The notes beneath the pieces were generated by a model. The model had not been told where the DNA came from and did no database searches. It worked only from the letters and a program-made list of their open reading frames with translations. From Treponema sp. (GTDB taxonomy: Bacteria; Spirochaetota; Spirochaetia; Treponematales; Breznakiellaceae): a stretch of DNA of 8,707 nt. Below, in pieces: positions 1 through 5,946 of the stretch. The position numbers were made by a program, and so were the translations under genes. Positions within the stretch are counted from its first letter, which is position 1. Every line of letters begins with the position of its first letter. The stretch lies in contig JAISAK010000332.1 in the NCBI GenBank assembly GCA_031266695.1, positions 1-8,707 of the forward strand. The letters are read 5' to 3'.

Positions 1-62
1 GGACTCCCCTGATATCCTGAAAACGGCGGGATGAAATTCGGGCTTTTAAAGGCGCCCTATTC

Positions 63-68
63 TATACT
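63..68 (+). promoter_or_regulatory. Candidate -10 box for ade (possible leaderless start)
   Basis: TATACT matches five of six bases of the sigma70 -10 consensus and ends six bases before the ade ATG. Transcription would therefore start at or next to the A of the start codon. No convincing -35 hexamer is visible 16-18 bases upstream, and no Shine-Dalgarno sequence lies before the ATG, which fits a leaderless message. The first 34 bases also hold an open frame ending in TGA at 32-34 (reading DSPDILKTAG), which may be the tail of an upstream gene. If so, ade could instead be read through from that gene. This is a weak call based on one hexamer. Confidence 0.3.
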
Positions 69-74
69 TTAAAT

Positions 75-1838
75 ATGAATAAGAAAATTTTAAGAAAGCT
101 GATCGATGTCGCCGCGGGAAGGCAGCCCGCGGATCTTCTGGTCAGAAACGGCAAAATCGCCGATGTGTACTCCGGCCACTTTATTGAAGGGGAACTCGCC
201 GTTGCCGAAGGGCGCATTGCGGCAATGGGCGAGGCCGGAACCTACGGGGGCAATAAGATTGCGGACGCGGAGGGGCAATACGTTCTTCCCGGATTTATCG
301 ACAGCCACATACACATCGAATCTTCCTTTTTAACCCCCTCCGAATTATGCAGGCTTCTCGTTCCCCTGGGAACCGCCGCGATCATTGCGGACCCCCACGA
401 AATTGTAAATGTCGCGGGCCTTGCGGGGCTTGAGTATATGCTGGCCGCTTCGGAAGGCCTTGCCCTGGATATTAAATTCATGCTTCCCTCCTGCGTTCCC
501 TCCACTCCCTTTGAGCATGCCGGCGCTCTGTTAGACGCTAAATCCCTTGAAGAGCCCATGACGAAGGAGCGGATTCTGGGACTCGGCGAAATGATGAATT
601 ATCCCGGCGTGATAAACGGGGACGACGATACCCTCGACAAGCTCCTCCTTGCGATACGGCAGGGCAAGCTTATCGACGGCCACAGTCCCGGCCTTGGGGG
701 GCAGAAGCTCCGGGCCTACATGGCGGGGATGATCCATACCGATCATGAATGTTCCAGCGTAAAGGAAATGACCGAGCGCCTGAGCCGGGGCATGTATGTC
801 ATGCTCCGCCAGGGTTCGGCCTGCCGCGATCTCCGCAGTTTAATTCCCGCGGTAACACCGGAAAATTCCCGGCGCTGCCTGCTCTGCTCCGACGATTATC
901 AGCCCCGGAGCATCCTCGGGGAAGGGCACATCAACAACGACCTGCGGATCTGCGTCGAGGAAGGGCTTTCGCCCATGACCGCCCTGCGCATGGCCACCCT
1001 TAACGCCGCCGAGTGTTTCGGCCTGCGCGACCGCGGCGGCTTTGCGCCGGGACTGCGCGCCGATATGACGCTGGTGCAGGACCTGAAGGAATTCAGGCCG
1101 GAAAGGGTGTTTATCGGCGGAGAACCGGCCGCCGAAAGGGGCCGTTTTCTTTTGCCCCCCGGGAAGCGGGACGATTCGGCGGTGCGGGGCAGTTTCCACG
1201 TAAAGGATTTTTCCGTAAAGAAACTTGCCCTGCGGCTTGCCTCCGGATCCGTGTGGGTGATCGACATAAAGCCGGGCGGCGTGCTTACGGGAAAGGGCAG
1301 GGCGGAAATACGGCGCGACGCCTCGGGCAATTTTGTGTTTGATCCCGCCGCGGATATCGCGAAAATTGCCGTAATTGAGCGGCATCAGAATACCGGCAAT
1401 GTGGGGCTCGGGCTTATCCGGGGCTACGGCATACGCCGGGGCGCGGCGGCAATTTCGGTGGCCCACGATTCCCACAACATTATCTGCGCCGGAACAAACG
1501 ACGCCGATATGGCCGCCGCGGTTGAGCGGATCATCGCCCTGGGCGGCGGAGCTGTTCTGACGCATAACGGAATGGTGCTGGAAGAAATGCCCCTTCCCCT
1601 CGGCGGCCTTATGAGCGACAGGGACGGAGTCTGGGTTGACGAAAAGCTTTCTTCCCTGCAGAGGAAAGCCGTGGAAGATCTGGGCGTGAACCGGGGTGTA
1701 GAGCCCCTTATGACTCTCTGCTTCATGTCCCTGCCGGTTATCCCGGAAATAAAAATCACCGACCTGGGGCTCTTTGATGTCGGGGCCTTCAAATTCATCC
1801 CCCTTGAGATTTCCGAGTGTAGGTTTTCGAGGGCGTGA
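75..1838 (+). CDS. ade: Adenine deaminase (adenine aminohydrolase)
   Basis: This 587-residue protein matches the usual length of bacterial Ade/AdeC (about 580-590). The enzyme is cytoplasmic and hydrolyses adenine to hypoxanthine and ammonia in purine salvage. Amidohydrolase-superfamily metal ligands are visible: HxH at His78/His80 within PGFIDSHIHIESS, DPHE at 106-109, LGEMMNYPG around Glu172, DGHSPG at 201-206, HTDHE at 221-225 and CSDD at 271-274. The C-terminal family blocks VAHDSHN (462-468), LTHNGM (495-500) and TDLGLFDV (562-569) are also present, so the gene looks intact. The ATG at 75 is chosen because the N-terminus IDVAAGRQPADLLVRNGKI aligns with the family's opening; no clear SD precedes it. 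Family members I recall read REGSA where this one has RQGSA (246-249). It overlaps the next gene by one base. Confidence 0.95.
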   Translation: MNKKILRKLIDVAAGRQPADLLVRNGKIADVYSGHFIEGELAVAEGRIAAMGEAGTYGGNKIADAEGQYVLPGFIDSHIHIESSFLTPSELCRLLVPLGTAAIIADPHEIVNVAGLAGLEYMLAASEGLALDIKFMLPSCVPSTPFEHAGALLDAKSLEEPMTKERILGLGEMMNYPGVINGDDDTLDKLLLAIRQGKLIDGHSPGLGGQKLRAYMAGMIHTDHECSSVKEMTERLSRGMYVMLRQGSACRDLRSLIPAVTPENSRRCLLCSDDYQPRSILGEGHINNDLRICVEEGLSPMTALRMATLNAAECFGLRDRGGFAPGLRADMTLVQDLKEFRPERVFIGGEPAAERGRFLLPPGKRDDSAVRGSFHVKDFSVKKLALRLASGSVWVIDIKPGGVLTGKGRAEIRRDASGNFVFDPAADIAKIAVIERHQNTGNVGLGLIRGYGIRRGAAAISVAHDSHNIICAGTNDADMAAAVERIIALGGGAVLTHNGMVLEEMPLPLGGLMSDRDGVWVDEKLSSLQRKAVEDLGVNRGVEPLMTLCFMSLPVIPEIKITDLGLFDVGAFKFIPLEISECRFSRA

Positions 1839-2626
1839 TGAAGGATGTGTATGTGTTCCTTTTTATGGGACAAAGTAACATGGCGGGCCGGGGGATTGCG
1901 AAGCTGGCCCCCAAAGTAAATGACGGCTGGGCTTATGAATACCGGGCCGTCACTCAGCCCGATATGTTGGTTCCTTTGGAAGAACCCTTTGGAGCGGAAG
2001 AAAACAACCCGGAGGGGGTATACGAACCGGGAATGAAAACCGGTTCCCTGGTGTCGGCCTTTGTAAACAGCGCTTATCCGGTTTTACGGTCGCCCATTAT
2101 TGGCGTTTCCTGCGCCAAAGGCGGTTCCAGCATTAATGAATGGCGCCCCGGCGGTTCCTATTTCAACGACGGGCTGGCGCGGCTGCAAAAGTGCCGGAAG
2201 TATCTTTCCGCGCACCAATATCGGATTATCAATACCTATATGGCATGGTGCCAGGGATGTACCGACGGCGACAACGGCATGTCCCGGGAAGAGTATCGAA
2301 TAAAAACGGAAGAATTTTTTATGGCCTTTTTGGAACAGGGAAAAATCGAATGTTGTTTTCTTATTCAAATCGGCAATCAGCGCGACGAACCGGAACTGTA
2401 CAAGCCCATACAGGATGCCCAGGAAGAATTATGCGCCGAAAACGGAAAGGTAATAATGGTTTCCCGGAGTTTTAAAACTATGGCCGCAAGGGGTCTAATG
2501 AAAGATGTTTTTCATTATTTGCAGCCGGCTTACAATGAAGCCGGGGCGGAGGCCGGGGAAAATGCGGCGCGCTATATCAAAGGAAACCGGGGCGGAACTT
2601 CCAACGGAGATATGGCATCCAAATAG
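1838..2626 (+). CDS. SGNH hydrolase, sialate O-acetylesterase (CE6/DUF303-like) family
   Basis: This 262-residue protein opens with a beta strand leading directly into block I, GQSNMAGRG, with the presumed nucleophile Ser13. There is no signal peptide, so it should be cytoplasmic. The later block GVSCAKGGSSINEW (89-102) and a C-terminal Asp223-x-x-His226 pair (DVFHYLQPAYNEAG) complete the SASA/carbohydrate esterase family 6 layout. Such enzymes remove acetyl groups from sugars, but the substrate here cannot be read from sequence. The usual WxQGE motif reads WCQGC (137-141), so the conserved Glu is a Cys. A GTG lies one codon upstream at 1835, but GAGGG at 1829-1833 is spaced four bases from the ATG at 1838 and only one from the GTG, so ATG is preferred. 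The start shares a base with the ade stop, which suggests translational coupling. The last 15 residues are polar and probably disordered. Confidence 0.85.
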   Translation: MKDVYVFLFMGQSNMAGRGIAKLAPKVNDGWAYEYRAVTQPDMLVPLEEPFGAEENNPEGVYEPGMKTGSLVSAFVNSAYPVLRSPIIGVSCAKGGSSINEWRPGGSYFNDGLARLQKCRKYLSAHQYRIINTYMAWCQGCTDGDNGMSREEYRIKTEEFFMAFLEQGKIECCFLIQIGNQRDEPELYKPIQDAQEELCAENGKVIMVSRSFKTMAARGLMKDVFHYLQPAYNEAGAEAGENAARYIKGNRGGTSNGDMASK

Positions 2627-2683
2627 GGCGGTTTTGCCGGGACTGAGGGGTTTTAAATTTATAAGTTATTTCACCGCGGGGGC

Positions 2684-2712
2684 TTGACCTTTTTTTTCTT
2701 TTTTTGTAGATT
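2684..2712 (+). promoter_or_regulatory. Sigma70-type promoter for rpsL-rpsG
   Basis: TTGACC at 2684-2689 (five of six consensus) and TAGATT at 2707-2712 (four of six) are separated by exactly 17 bases. The spacer is almost pure thymine with one C and a final G. Transcription would begin near 2719, leaving a leader of about 114 nt before the rpsL ATG. A second TTGACC at 2732-2737 has no -10 partner at a suitable distance. No hairpin precedes the T run, so I do not call it a terminator for the upstream gene. Confidence 0.65.
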
Positions 2713-2779
2713 AGAGAGGTTACGCTGGATATTGACCGTGGAAAAGGCTAAAAACCGGTTTCCCTGAAGCTAATTTTAA

Positions 2780-2799
2780 AGCCGATTTTGGAATTGGCT
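2780..2799 (+). promoter_or_regulatory. Leader hairpin upstream of rpsL (possible attenuator)
   Basis: AGCCGATT (2780-2787) pairs with AATTGGCT (2792-2799) over eight base pairs, one of them G-T, around a TTGG loop. The following bases to 2816 are T-rich (TGTTTTCTGAATTTTT), a layout like a weak intrinsic terminator. The rpsL SD starts at 2817. A ten-base palindrome, AAACCGGTTT, lies just upstream at 2752-2761. The hairpin could attenuate transcription or regulate rpsL translation; neither is shown by sequence alone. Confidence 0.4.
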
Positions 2800-2832
2800 C
2801 TGTTTTCTGAATTTTTAAGGAGTTTTTAAGGA

Positions 2833-3207
2833 ATGCCTACAATTAACCAGTTGGTTCGTTCCGGACGGCAGCAGGTTACCTCCAAAACCAAGTCTCCGGC
2901 TCTGCAGTCCTGCCCGCAGAAGCGGGGGGTGTGTACCCGGGTTATGACGGTTACCCCCAAAAAGCCCAATTCCGCCCGTCGGAAGGTGGCTCGCGTACGG
3001 CTTTCCCACGGGACTGAAGTTACCGCCTATATTCCCGGAATCGGGCATAATTTGCAGGAACATTCGGTAGTTCTGGTCAGGGGCGGACGGGTTAAGGACC
3101 TCCCCGGGGTCAGGTATCATATTATCCGGGGCGCCAAGGATACCTTGGGCGTAGAAGACCGCAAGCGGAGCCGTTCAAAATACGGCGCCAAGCGGCCCAA
3201 AGCTTAA
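2833..3207 (+). CDS. rpsL: 30S ribosomal protein S12
   Basis: This 124-residue protein is full length for S12, the decoding-centre protein of the small subunit that monitors codon-anticodon pairing. The family blocks [11 protein letters not shown] (27-37), TPKKPNSA (41-48), [26 protein letters not shown] (71-96) and the C-terminal [11 protein letters not shown] are all present. Lys43 and Lys88, the classical streptomycin-resistance positions, are both wild type. Asp89, the residue methylthiolated by RimO in other bacteria, is also present. Residue 49 is Arg (NSARRKV), where the sequences I recall have Leu (NSALRKV). The start is supported by AAGGAG at 2817-2822, ten bases from the ATG. A second AAGGA directly abuts the ATG and is too close to act as SD. 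It is the first gene after the promoter at 2684, and rpsG follows after 20 nt. Confidence 0.98.
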   Translation: MPTINQLVRSGRQQVTSKTKSPALQSCPQKRGVCTRVMTVTPKKPNSARRKVARVRLSHGTEVTAYIPGIGHNLQEHSVVLVRGGRVKDLPGVRYHIIRGAKDTLGVEDRKRSRSKYGAKRPKA

Positions 3208-3227
3208 AGGTTGAAGCAGGAACAGGT

Positions 3228-3698
3228 ATGGGACGGAAAAAAAAGACGATAGACCGGGGCATTACTCCGGATCCCAAGTACAACAGCGTGGTAGTTTCCA
3301 AGTTCGTTAACCGGATGATGTGGGAGGGCAAGCGTTCAATAGGCCTTCGAATCGTTCATGAGGCTCTGGGAATCCTCAAGGAAAAGGCCGAAAAGGAACC
3401 TCTGGAGGTATTTCTTAAGGCCCTTGAGAATGTCAAGCCTGTAATTGAAGTCAAATCCCGGCGGGTAGGGGGCGCAACCTATCAGGTTCCGGTGGAAATT
3501 CGGGAAACCCGGCGCGAAGCTCTGGGGATGCGCTGGATAATCAACGCGGCCAGGGCGCGTTCAGGCCACGGCATGGGTGACCGTCTTGCCGCGGAGCTTC
3601 TGGATGCATATAATAATACGGGTACGGCCTTCAAGAAAAAAGAGGATACCCATAAAATGGCCGAGGCGAATAAGGCCTTTGCCCATTATCGCTGGTAA
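3228..3698 (+). CDS. rpsG: 30S ribosomal protein S7
   Basis: This 156-residue protein has the normal bacterial S7 length. S7 nucleates assembly of the 30S head by binding the 3' domain of 16S rRNA, and it contacts the E-site tRNA. Diagnostic blocks are [17 protein letters not shown] (15-31), [14 protein letters not shown] (34-47), [24 protein letters not shown] (68-91), the [12 protein letters not shown] segment and the C-terminal [18 protein letters not shown] at 3218-3221 lies six bases before the ATG. The gene is 20 nt after rpsL and clearly shares its transcript. In the classical str operon fusA would follow; here a 606-nt non-coding stretch separates it from tuf. In E. coli S7 is the autoregulator of this operon, but its rpsL-rpsG spacer target has no obvious counterpart in this 20-nt gap. 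Confidence 0.98.
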   Translation: MGRKKKTIDRGITPDPKYNSVVVSKFVNRMMWEGKRSIGLRIVHEALGILKEKAEKEPLEVFLKALENVKPVIEVKSRRVGGATYQVPVEIRETRREALGMRWIINAARARSGHGMGDRLAAELLDAYNNTGTAFKKKEDTHKMAEANKAFAHYRW

Positions 3699-3783
3699 AT
3701 CGGAGTATTCCCGGGGACGGTTGGTTTGGTTGCTTTCCGTAATTTTTTGCCAAAGGCGTAAAATGCGGGTTTTGGAGAATTGC

Positions 3784-3981
3784 ATGGCGGTTAATCCCTC
3801 TGCAGCTCCTGAGTTCTTTGAAAACAGGGAATTATTCAAAAGCTGGTTTTGGATAATTTCAAAGGACCGCGCAGCGGTTGAACCGGAATATACAGCCGGT
3901 TCGGTGTCGGGGAGGTTAAGAGGGTTAATATCGTCGACAATAAGGAAAGGAGCCTTGTTCCAAGGGACGGCGGCTCCATAA
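3784..3981 (+). CDS. Doubtful small ORF, hypothetical protein (65 aa)
   Basis: An ATG at 3784 is preceded by GGAG at 3774-3777 with six-base spacing and opens a 65-codon frame ending in TAA at 3979-3981. The peptide begins MAVNPSAAPEFFENRELF and has a short aromatic patch (SWFWII), then a basic, serine- and threonine-rich tail. I recognise no family. Base use is not clearly protein-like, and the 3' part overlaps the hairpins at 3880-3902 and 3949-3977. It could be a small protein, a gene fragment or chance. The good ribosome-binding site is the only positive evidence. Confidence 0.15.
   Translation: MAVNPSAAPEFFENRELFKSWFWIISKDRAAVEPEYTAGSVSGRLRGLISSTIRKGALFQGTAAP
3880..3902 (+). repeat. 7-bp inverted repeat (hairpin)
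   Basis: GAACCGG (3880-3886) and CCGGTTC (3896-3902) form a perfect seven-base stem around a nine-base A-rich loop, extendable by two G-T pairs. It lies within the rpsG-tuf gap. No T run follows, so it is not a typical terminator. Confidence 0.45.
3949..3977 (+). repeat. Nested inverted repeat (hairpin)
   Basis: GGAGCC (3949-3954) pairs with GGCTCC (3972-3977). Inside, GTTC (3957-3960) can pair with GGAC (3965-3968), with one T-G pair. A further perfect hairpin, ACCCC/GGGGT, lies at 3983-3997. CCCCTG (3984-3989) can alternatively pair with CAGGGG (4016-4021), so more than one fold is possible. Confidence 0.4.
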
Positions 3982-4020
3982 AACCCCTGCGCGGGGTCCT
4001 GGATTGTTTTTCGGCCAGGG

Positions 4021-4065
4021 GCCGGGACAATTTCAATCCAAACCGATCATCGGCATTGAACCGGC
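4021..4065 (+). repeat. Three-part nested stem
   Basis: GCCGG (4021-4025) pairs with CCGGC (4061-4065), TTCAAT (4032-4037) with ATTGAA (4055-4060), and CCGA (4043-4046) with TCGG (4050-4053). This gives a 45-base stem with one five-prime bulge (4026-4031). An alternative hairpin, CGGCC/GGCCG (4012-4024), would disrupt the outer stem. This is the most extended fold seen in the gap. Its function is unknown. Confidence 0.4.
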
Positions 4066-4129
4066 GGGGCATTCCCCCGGGTTTATTGTCAGGCGTTTGC
4101 TGAGGTGAGACAGGTGGAACGGGACAGTA

Positions 4130-4183
4130 GATGAAAATCTTCGGTTTTCATCGGAATTTTAAGAAGTTGCTTCTTCATTTTCC
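4130..4183 (+). repeat. Tandem hairpins upstream of tuf
   Basis: The first hairpin has a perfect eight-base stem, GATGAAAA (4130-4137) with TTTTCATC (4145-4152), and a TCTTCGG loop. The second follows with no gap: GGAA (4153-4156) with TTCC (4180-4183), and AAGAAG (4161-4166) with CTTCTT (4170-4175), around TTG. A pyrimidine-rich run follows from 4186 to 4206. The pair could terminate transcripts arriving from rpsG or form part of a tuf leader. The T run is offset from the stem, so it is not a textbook terminator. Confidence 0.45.
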
Positions 4184-4201
4184 GCTGTTGTTTGTTTCTT
4201 T

Positions 4202-4230
4202 TTCTCATAAATCAATTAACGCTGTACATT
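4202..4230 (+). promoter_or_regulatory. Weak candidate promoter for tuf
   Basis: TTCTCA (4202-4207) and TACATT (4225-4230) each match four of six consensus bases and are 17 apart. Transcription would start near 4237, about 68 nt before the tuf ATG. The -10 overlaps a six-base hairpin, ACATTC/GAATGT (4226-4241), and the same GGAAT can also pair with ATTCC at 4243-4247. A promoter is expected here because tuf is highly expressed and lies 606 nt past rpsG, but this match is weak. Confidence 0.25.
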
Positions 4231-4304
4231 CGCCGGAATGTTATTCCCGCGATTTTATTTTTGTGCTGAGAAATTATTTAAGTGCCCAGTAAGGAGGACA
4301 CGGA

Positions 4305-5507
4305 ATGGCAAAAGATAAATTTAATAGAACAAAGATCCACATGAACGTCGGCACCATCGGACATGTCGATCATGGCAAGACGACGCTGTCTGCCGCTATT
4401 ACCATGTATTGCGGTAAGAAGTACGGCGACAAGGTTATGAAGTTTGATGATATTGATAACGCGCCGGAAGAGAAAGCCCGGGGTATTACTATCAATACCC
4501 GGCACCTGGAGTATCAGTCGGAAAACAGGCATTATGCCCATATTGACTGTCCCGGCCACGCCGACTACATCAAAAACATGATAACCGGCGCGGCGCAGAT
4601 GGACGGGGCTATTCTTGTCGTATCCGCCCCCGATTCGGTCATGCCCCAGACGCGGGAACATATCATTCTTGCCCGCCAGGTAGGCGTTCCCAACATTATC
4701 GTTTTCCTCAACAAAGTAGACCTGGTGGATGATCCCGAGCTTCTTGAACTCGTCGAAGAAGAAATCAAAGACGTGCTTACCAATAACGGCTTTCCCGGTG
4801 ACAAGGTTCCCATTATCAAAGGTTCCGCTTTCAAGGCCATGTCCTTCCTCAGCGACAGTCAGGGCGATGAAAAAGACGCCGAATGTATCGGCGAACTGCT
4901 CACCGCTATGGACAGCTACTTCCCCGACCCGGTGCGGGATGCCGACAAGCCCTTTATTATGCCTATCGAAGACGTATTTACCATCTCCGGCCGCGGTACG
5001 GTCGTAACCGGCAAGGTAGAGCGGGGCGCTGTCAAGCTGAACGAAGAAATTGAAATTGTCGGTATCAAGCCCACCAAGAAGACCGTTGTTACCGGTATTG
5101 AAATGTTCAACAAGCTGCTGGAAGAAGGCCAGGCCGGCGACAATATCGGCGCCCTCCTCCGCGGCATAGACAAGAAGGAAGTAGAACGCGGCCAGGTTCT
5201 GGCAAAGCCCGGTTCCATTACTCCCCACAACAAGTTTAAAGGCCAGATCTACTGCCTTTCCAAGGAAGAAGGCGGCCGTCACAGTCCCTTCTTTACCGGG
5301 TACCGTCCCCAGTTTTATTTCAGGACTACTGATATTACCGGTACGGTCCAGCTTCCCGAGGGGAAAGAAATGATCATGCCCGGTGACAACACCGAGATTT
5401 TCGGCGACCTAATTCACCCCATCGCCATGGAAAAGGGGCTTCGTTTTGCAATCCGCGAAGGCGGCAAGACCGTCGCTTCCGGTCAGGTTGTCGAGATCAT
5501 AGAATAG
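4305..5507 (+). CDS. tuf: Translation elongation factor Tu
   Basis: This 400-residue protein is complete EF-Tu, the GTPase that carries aminoacyl-tRNA to the ribosomal A site. G-domain motifs are all intact: P-loop GHVDHGKT (19-26), switch I RGITIN with Thr62, switch [10 protein letters not shown] with catalytic His85, NKVD (136-139) and GSAF (173-176). Domain 2 starts near residue 215 ([22 protein letters not shown]), and domain 3 begins near residue 305 and ends with [28 protein letters not shown] replaces the ATDGPMPQTREH wording of E. coli and points to spirochaetes. AAGGAGG at 4291-4297, seven bases before the ATG, is one of the strongest SDs in the window. Codon use favours C-ending codons, as expected for an abundant protein. 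Its neighbours are rpsG, across the fusA-less gap, and rpsJ, 70 nt downstream. Confidence 0.98.
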   Translation: MAKDKFNRTKIHMNVGTIGHVDHGKTTLSAAITMYCGKKYGDKVMKFDDIDNAPEEKARGITINTRHLEYQSENRHYAHIDCPGHADYIKNMITGAAQMDGAILVVSAPDSVMPQTREHIILARQVGVPNIIVFLNKVDLVDDPELLELVEEEIKDVLTNNGFPGDKVPIIKGSAFKAMSFLSDSQGDEKDAECIGELLTAMDSYFPDPVRDADKPFIMPIEDVFTISGRGTVVTGKVERGAVKLNEEIEIVGIKPTKKTVVTGIEMFNKLLEEGQAGDNIGALLRGIDKKEVERGQVLAKPGSITPHNKFKGQIYCLSKEEGGRHSPFFTGYRPQFYFRTTDITGTVQLPEGKEMIMPGDNTEIFGDLIHPIAMEKGLRFAIREGGKTVASGQVVEIIE

Positions 5508-5523
5508 CGCGCGAAGAAGAGCT

Positions 5524-5565
5524 AAGGCATACGATAAGGGGCCCCGTGCGGCCCCGCGCTGCCTT
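5524..5565 (+). promoter_or_regulatory. Nested stem-loop in the tuf-rpsJ spacer
   Basis: An outer stem, AAGGCA (5524-5529) with TGCCTT (5560-5565), encloses an inner stem, GGGGCC (5538-5543) with GGCCCC (5550-5555), around a CCGTGC loop. Two perfect six-base stems nested within 42 nt are unlikely by chance. The outer stem closes three bases before the rpsJ SD (5569-5573). There is no T run, so it is not a terminator. It could control rpsJ translation or mark an RNA processing point after tuf. Confidence 0.5.
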
Positions 5566-5577
5566 CCTGGAGGAACA

Positions 5578-5886
5578 ATGGCTAAGGAACGAATTCGCGT
5601 GCGATTGCGCGGTTTCGATGTTGAGTTAATCGATCAGAGCGCGAAGTCAATCGTTCAAACGGTGCAGAAAGCGGGAGCGCAGGTTACCGGCCCTATCCCG
5701 CTTCCTACCCGCATAAACAAAGTAACGGTGCTTCGTTCACCCCATGTGAACAAGAAGAGCCGCGAACAGTTTGAAATGCGGACCCATAAACGGTTGATCG
5801 ATATTATAAATCCTTCACCCGAGGTGATGGATTCTTTGATGAAACTGGAACTTCCCGCCGGTGTGGATGTTGAGATAAAGCAATAA
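5578..5886 (+). CDS. rpsJ: 30S ribosomal protein S10
   Basis: This 102-residue protein is full-length S10 (usual length 100-105). S10 sits in the head of the small subunit and, in E. coli, also partners NusB in antitermination. Signature blocks are [22 protein letters not shown] (5-26), [31 protein letters not shown] (38-68) and the [30 protein letters not shown] tail. GGAGG at 5569-5573 is four bases from the ATG, and the nested stem at 5524-5565 ends just before it. This gene opens the S10 operon, and a 75-nt structured spacer separates it from rplC. It is probably co-transcribed with tuf, because no promoter-like sequence is evident in the 70-nt gap. Confidence 0.98.
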   Translation: MAKERIRVRLRGFDVELIDQSAKSIVQTVQKAGAQVTGPIPLPTRINKVTVLRSPHVNKKSREQFEMRTHKRLIDIINPSPEVMDSLMKLELPAGVDVEIKQ

Positions 5887-5892
5887 GAGTTT

Positions 5893-5946
5893 GCCGCAGA
5901 CGGTTCCGAAGACCGCGAACCAAAGGTTCGAGGAATAGCGTGCGGC
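5893..5946 (+). promoter_or_regulatory. Three-way-junction-like RNA element before rplC
   Basis: An outer stem, GCCGCA (5893-5898) with TGCGGC (5941-5946), encloses two adjacent hairpins: CGGT/ACCG (5901-5904 with 5912-5915) and CGAACC/GGTTCG (5916-5921 with 5925-5930). GAACC (5917-5921) can alternatively pair with the upstream GGTTC (5902-5906), giving two mutually exclusive folds. The outer stem closes three bases before the rplC SD. This is a candidate site for translational autoregulation of rplC and the genes after it. No ligand or protein can be assigned from sequence. Confidence 0.5.

Larger units (their letters stand above)
3699..4304 (+). other. 606-nt rpsG-tuf intergenic region, no fusA, rich in inverted repeats
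   Basis: No protein of a known family, tRNA or rRNA is recognisable on either strand. None of the EF-G hallmarks (such as the AHIDAGKTT P-loop) is visible, so there is no readable fusA remnant. The stretch contains many short perfect inverted repeats, the clearest at 3880-3902, 3949-3977, 3983-3997, 4021-4065, 4130-4152, 4153-4183 and 4226-4241. It also has one doubtful small ORF (3784-3981) and a weak tuf promoter candidate (4202-4230). Hairpin density looks higher than expected by chance, but six-base stems alone would occur once or twice in 600 nt at random. Possible readings are a long tuf leader, a separate structured RNA, or decayed sequence at a rearrangement junction. Confidence 0.6.

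Noticed and set aside
31..72. A 13-codon frame just before ade, considered as a leader peptide
   Set aside because: It is too short to distinguish from chance, has no run of regulatory codons, and a competing frame across the same bases ends at 34.
840..1565. A 241-codon open frame on the - strand opposite ade
   Set aside because: It lies wholly inside an intact adenine deaminase gene in GC-rich sequence, shows no known family and has no supporting context.
2690..2705. T run considered as an intrinsic terminator after the SGNH hydrolase gene
   Set aside because: No GC-rich hairpin directly precedes it, and it fits exactly as the 17-base spacer of a promoter.
3577..3783. Upstream extension of the small gap ORF into rpsG
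   Set aside because: The extension runs out of frame through the certain rpsG coding sequence. Only the part from the ATG at 3784, which has its own SD, was kept, as a doubtful call.
3836..4072. A 78-codon - strand frame in the rpsG-tuf gap with a leucine-rich stretch
   Set aside because: No family match comes to mind, it has no supporting context, and it overlaps several hairpins. The leucine-rich part is best explained by base composition.
3699..4304. Searched for tRNA genes, a fusA remnant and CRISPR repeats in the gap
   Set aside because: No T-arm GGTTCRA block with a matching cloverleaf, no EF-G motif and no regularly spaced direct repeats were found.
4278..5282. A 334-codon open frame on the - strand opposite tuf
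   Set aside because: It mirrors tuf with its strong codon bias, which leaves the antisense frame free of stops. It has no recognisable domain, and tuf is certain on the other strand.
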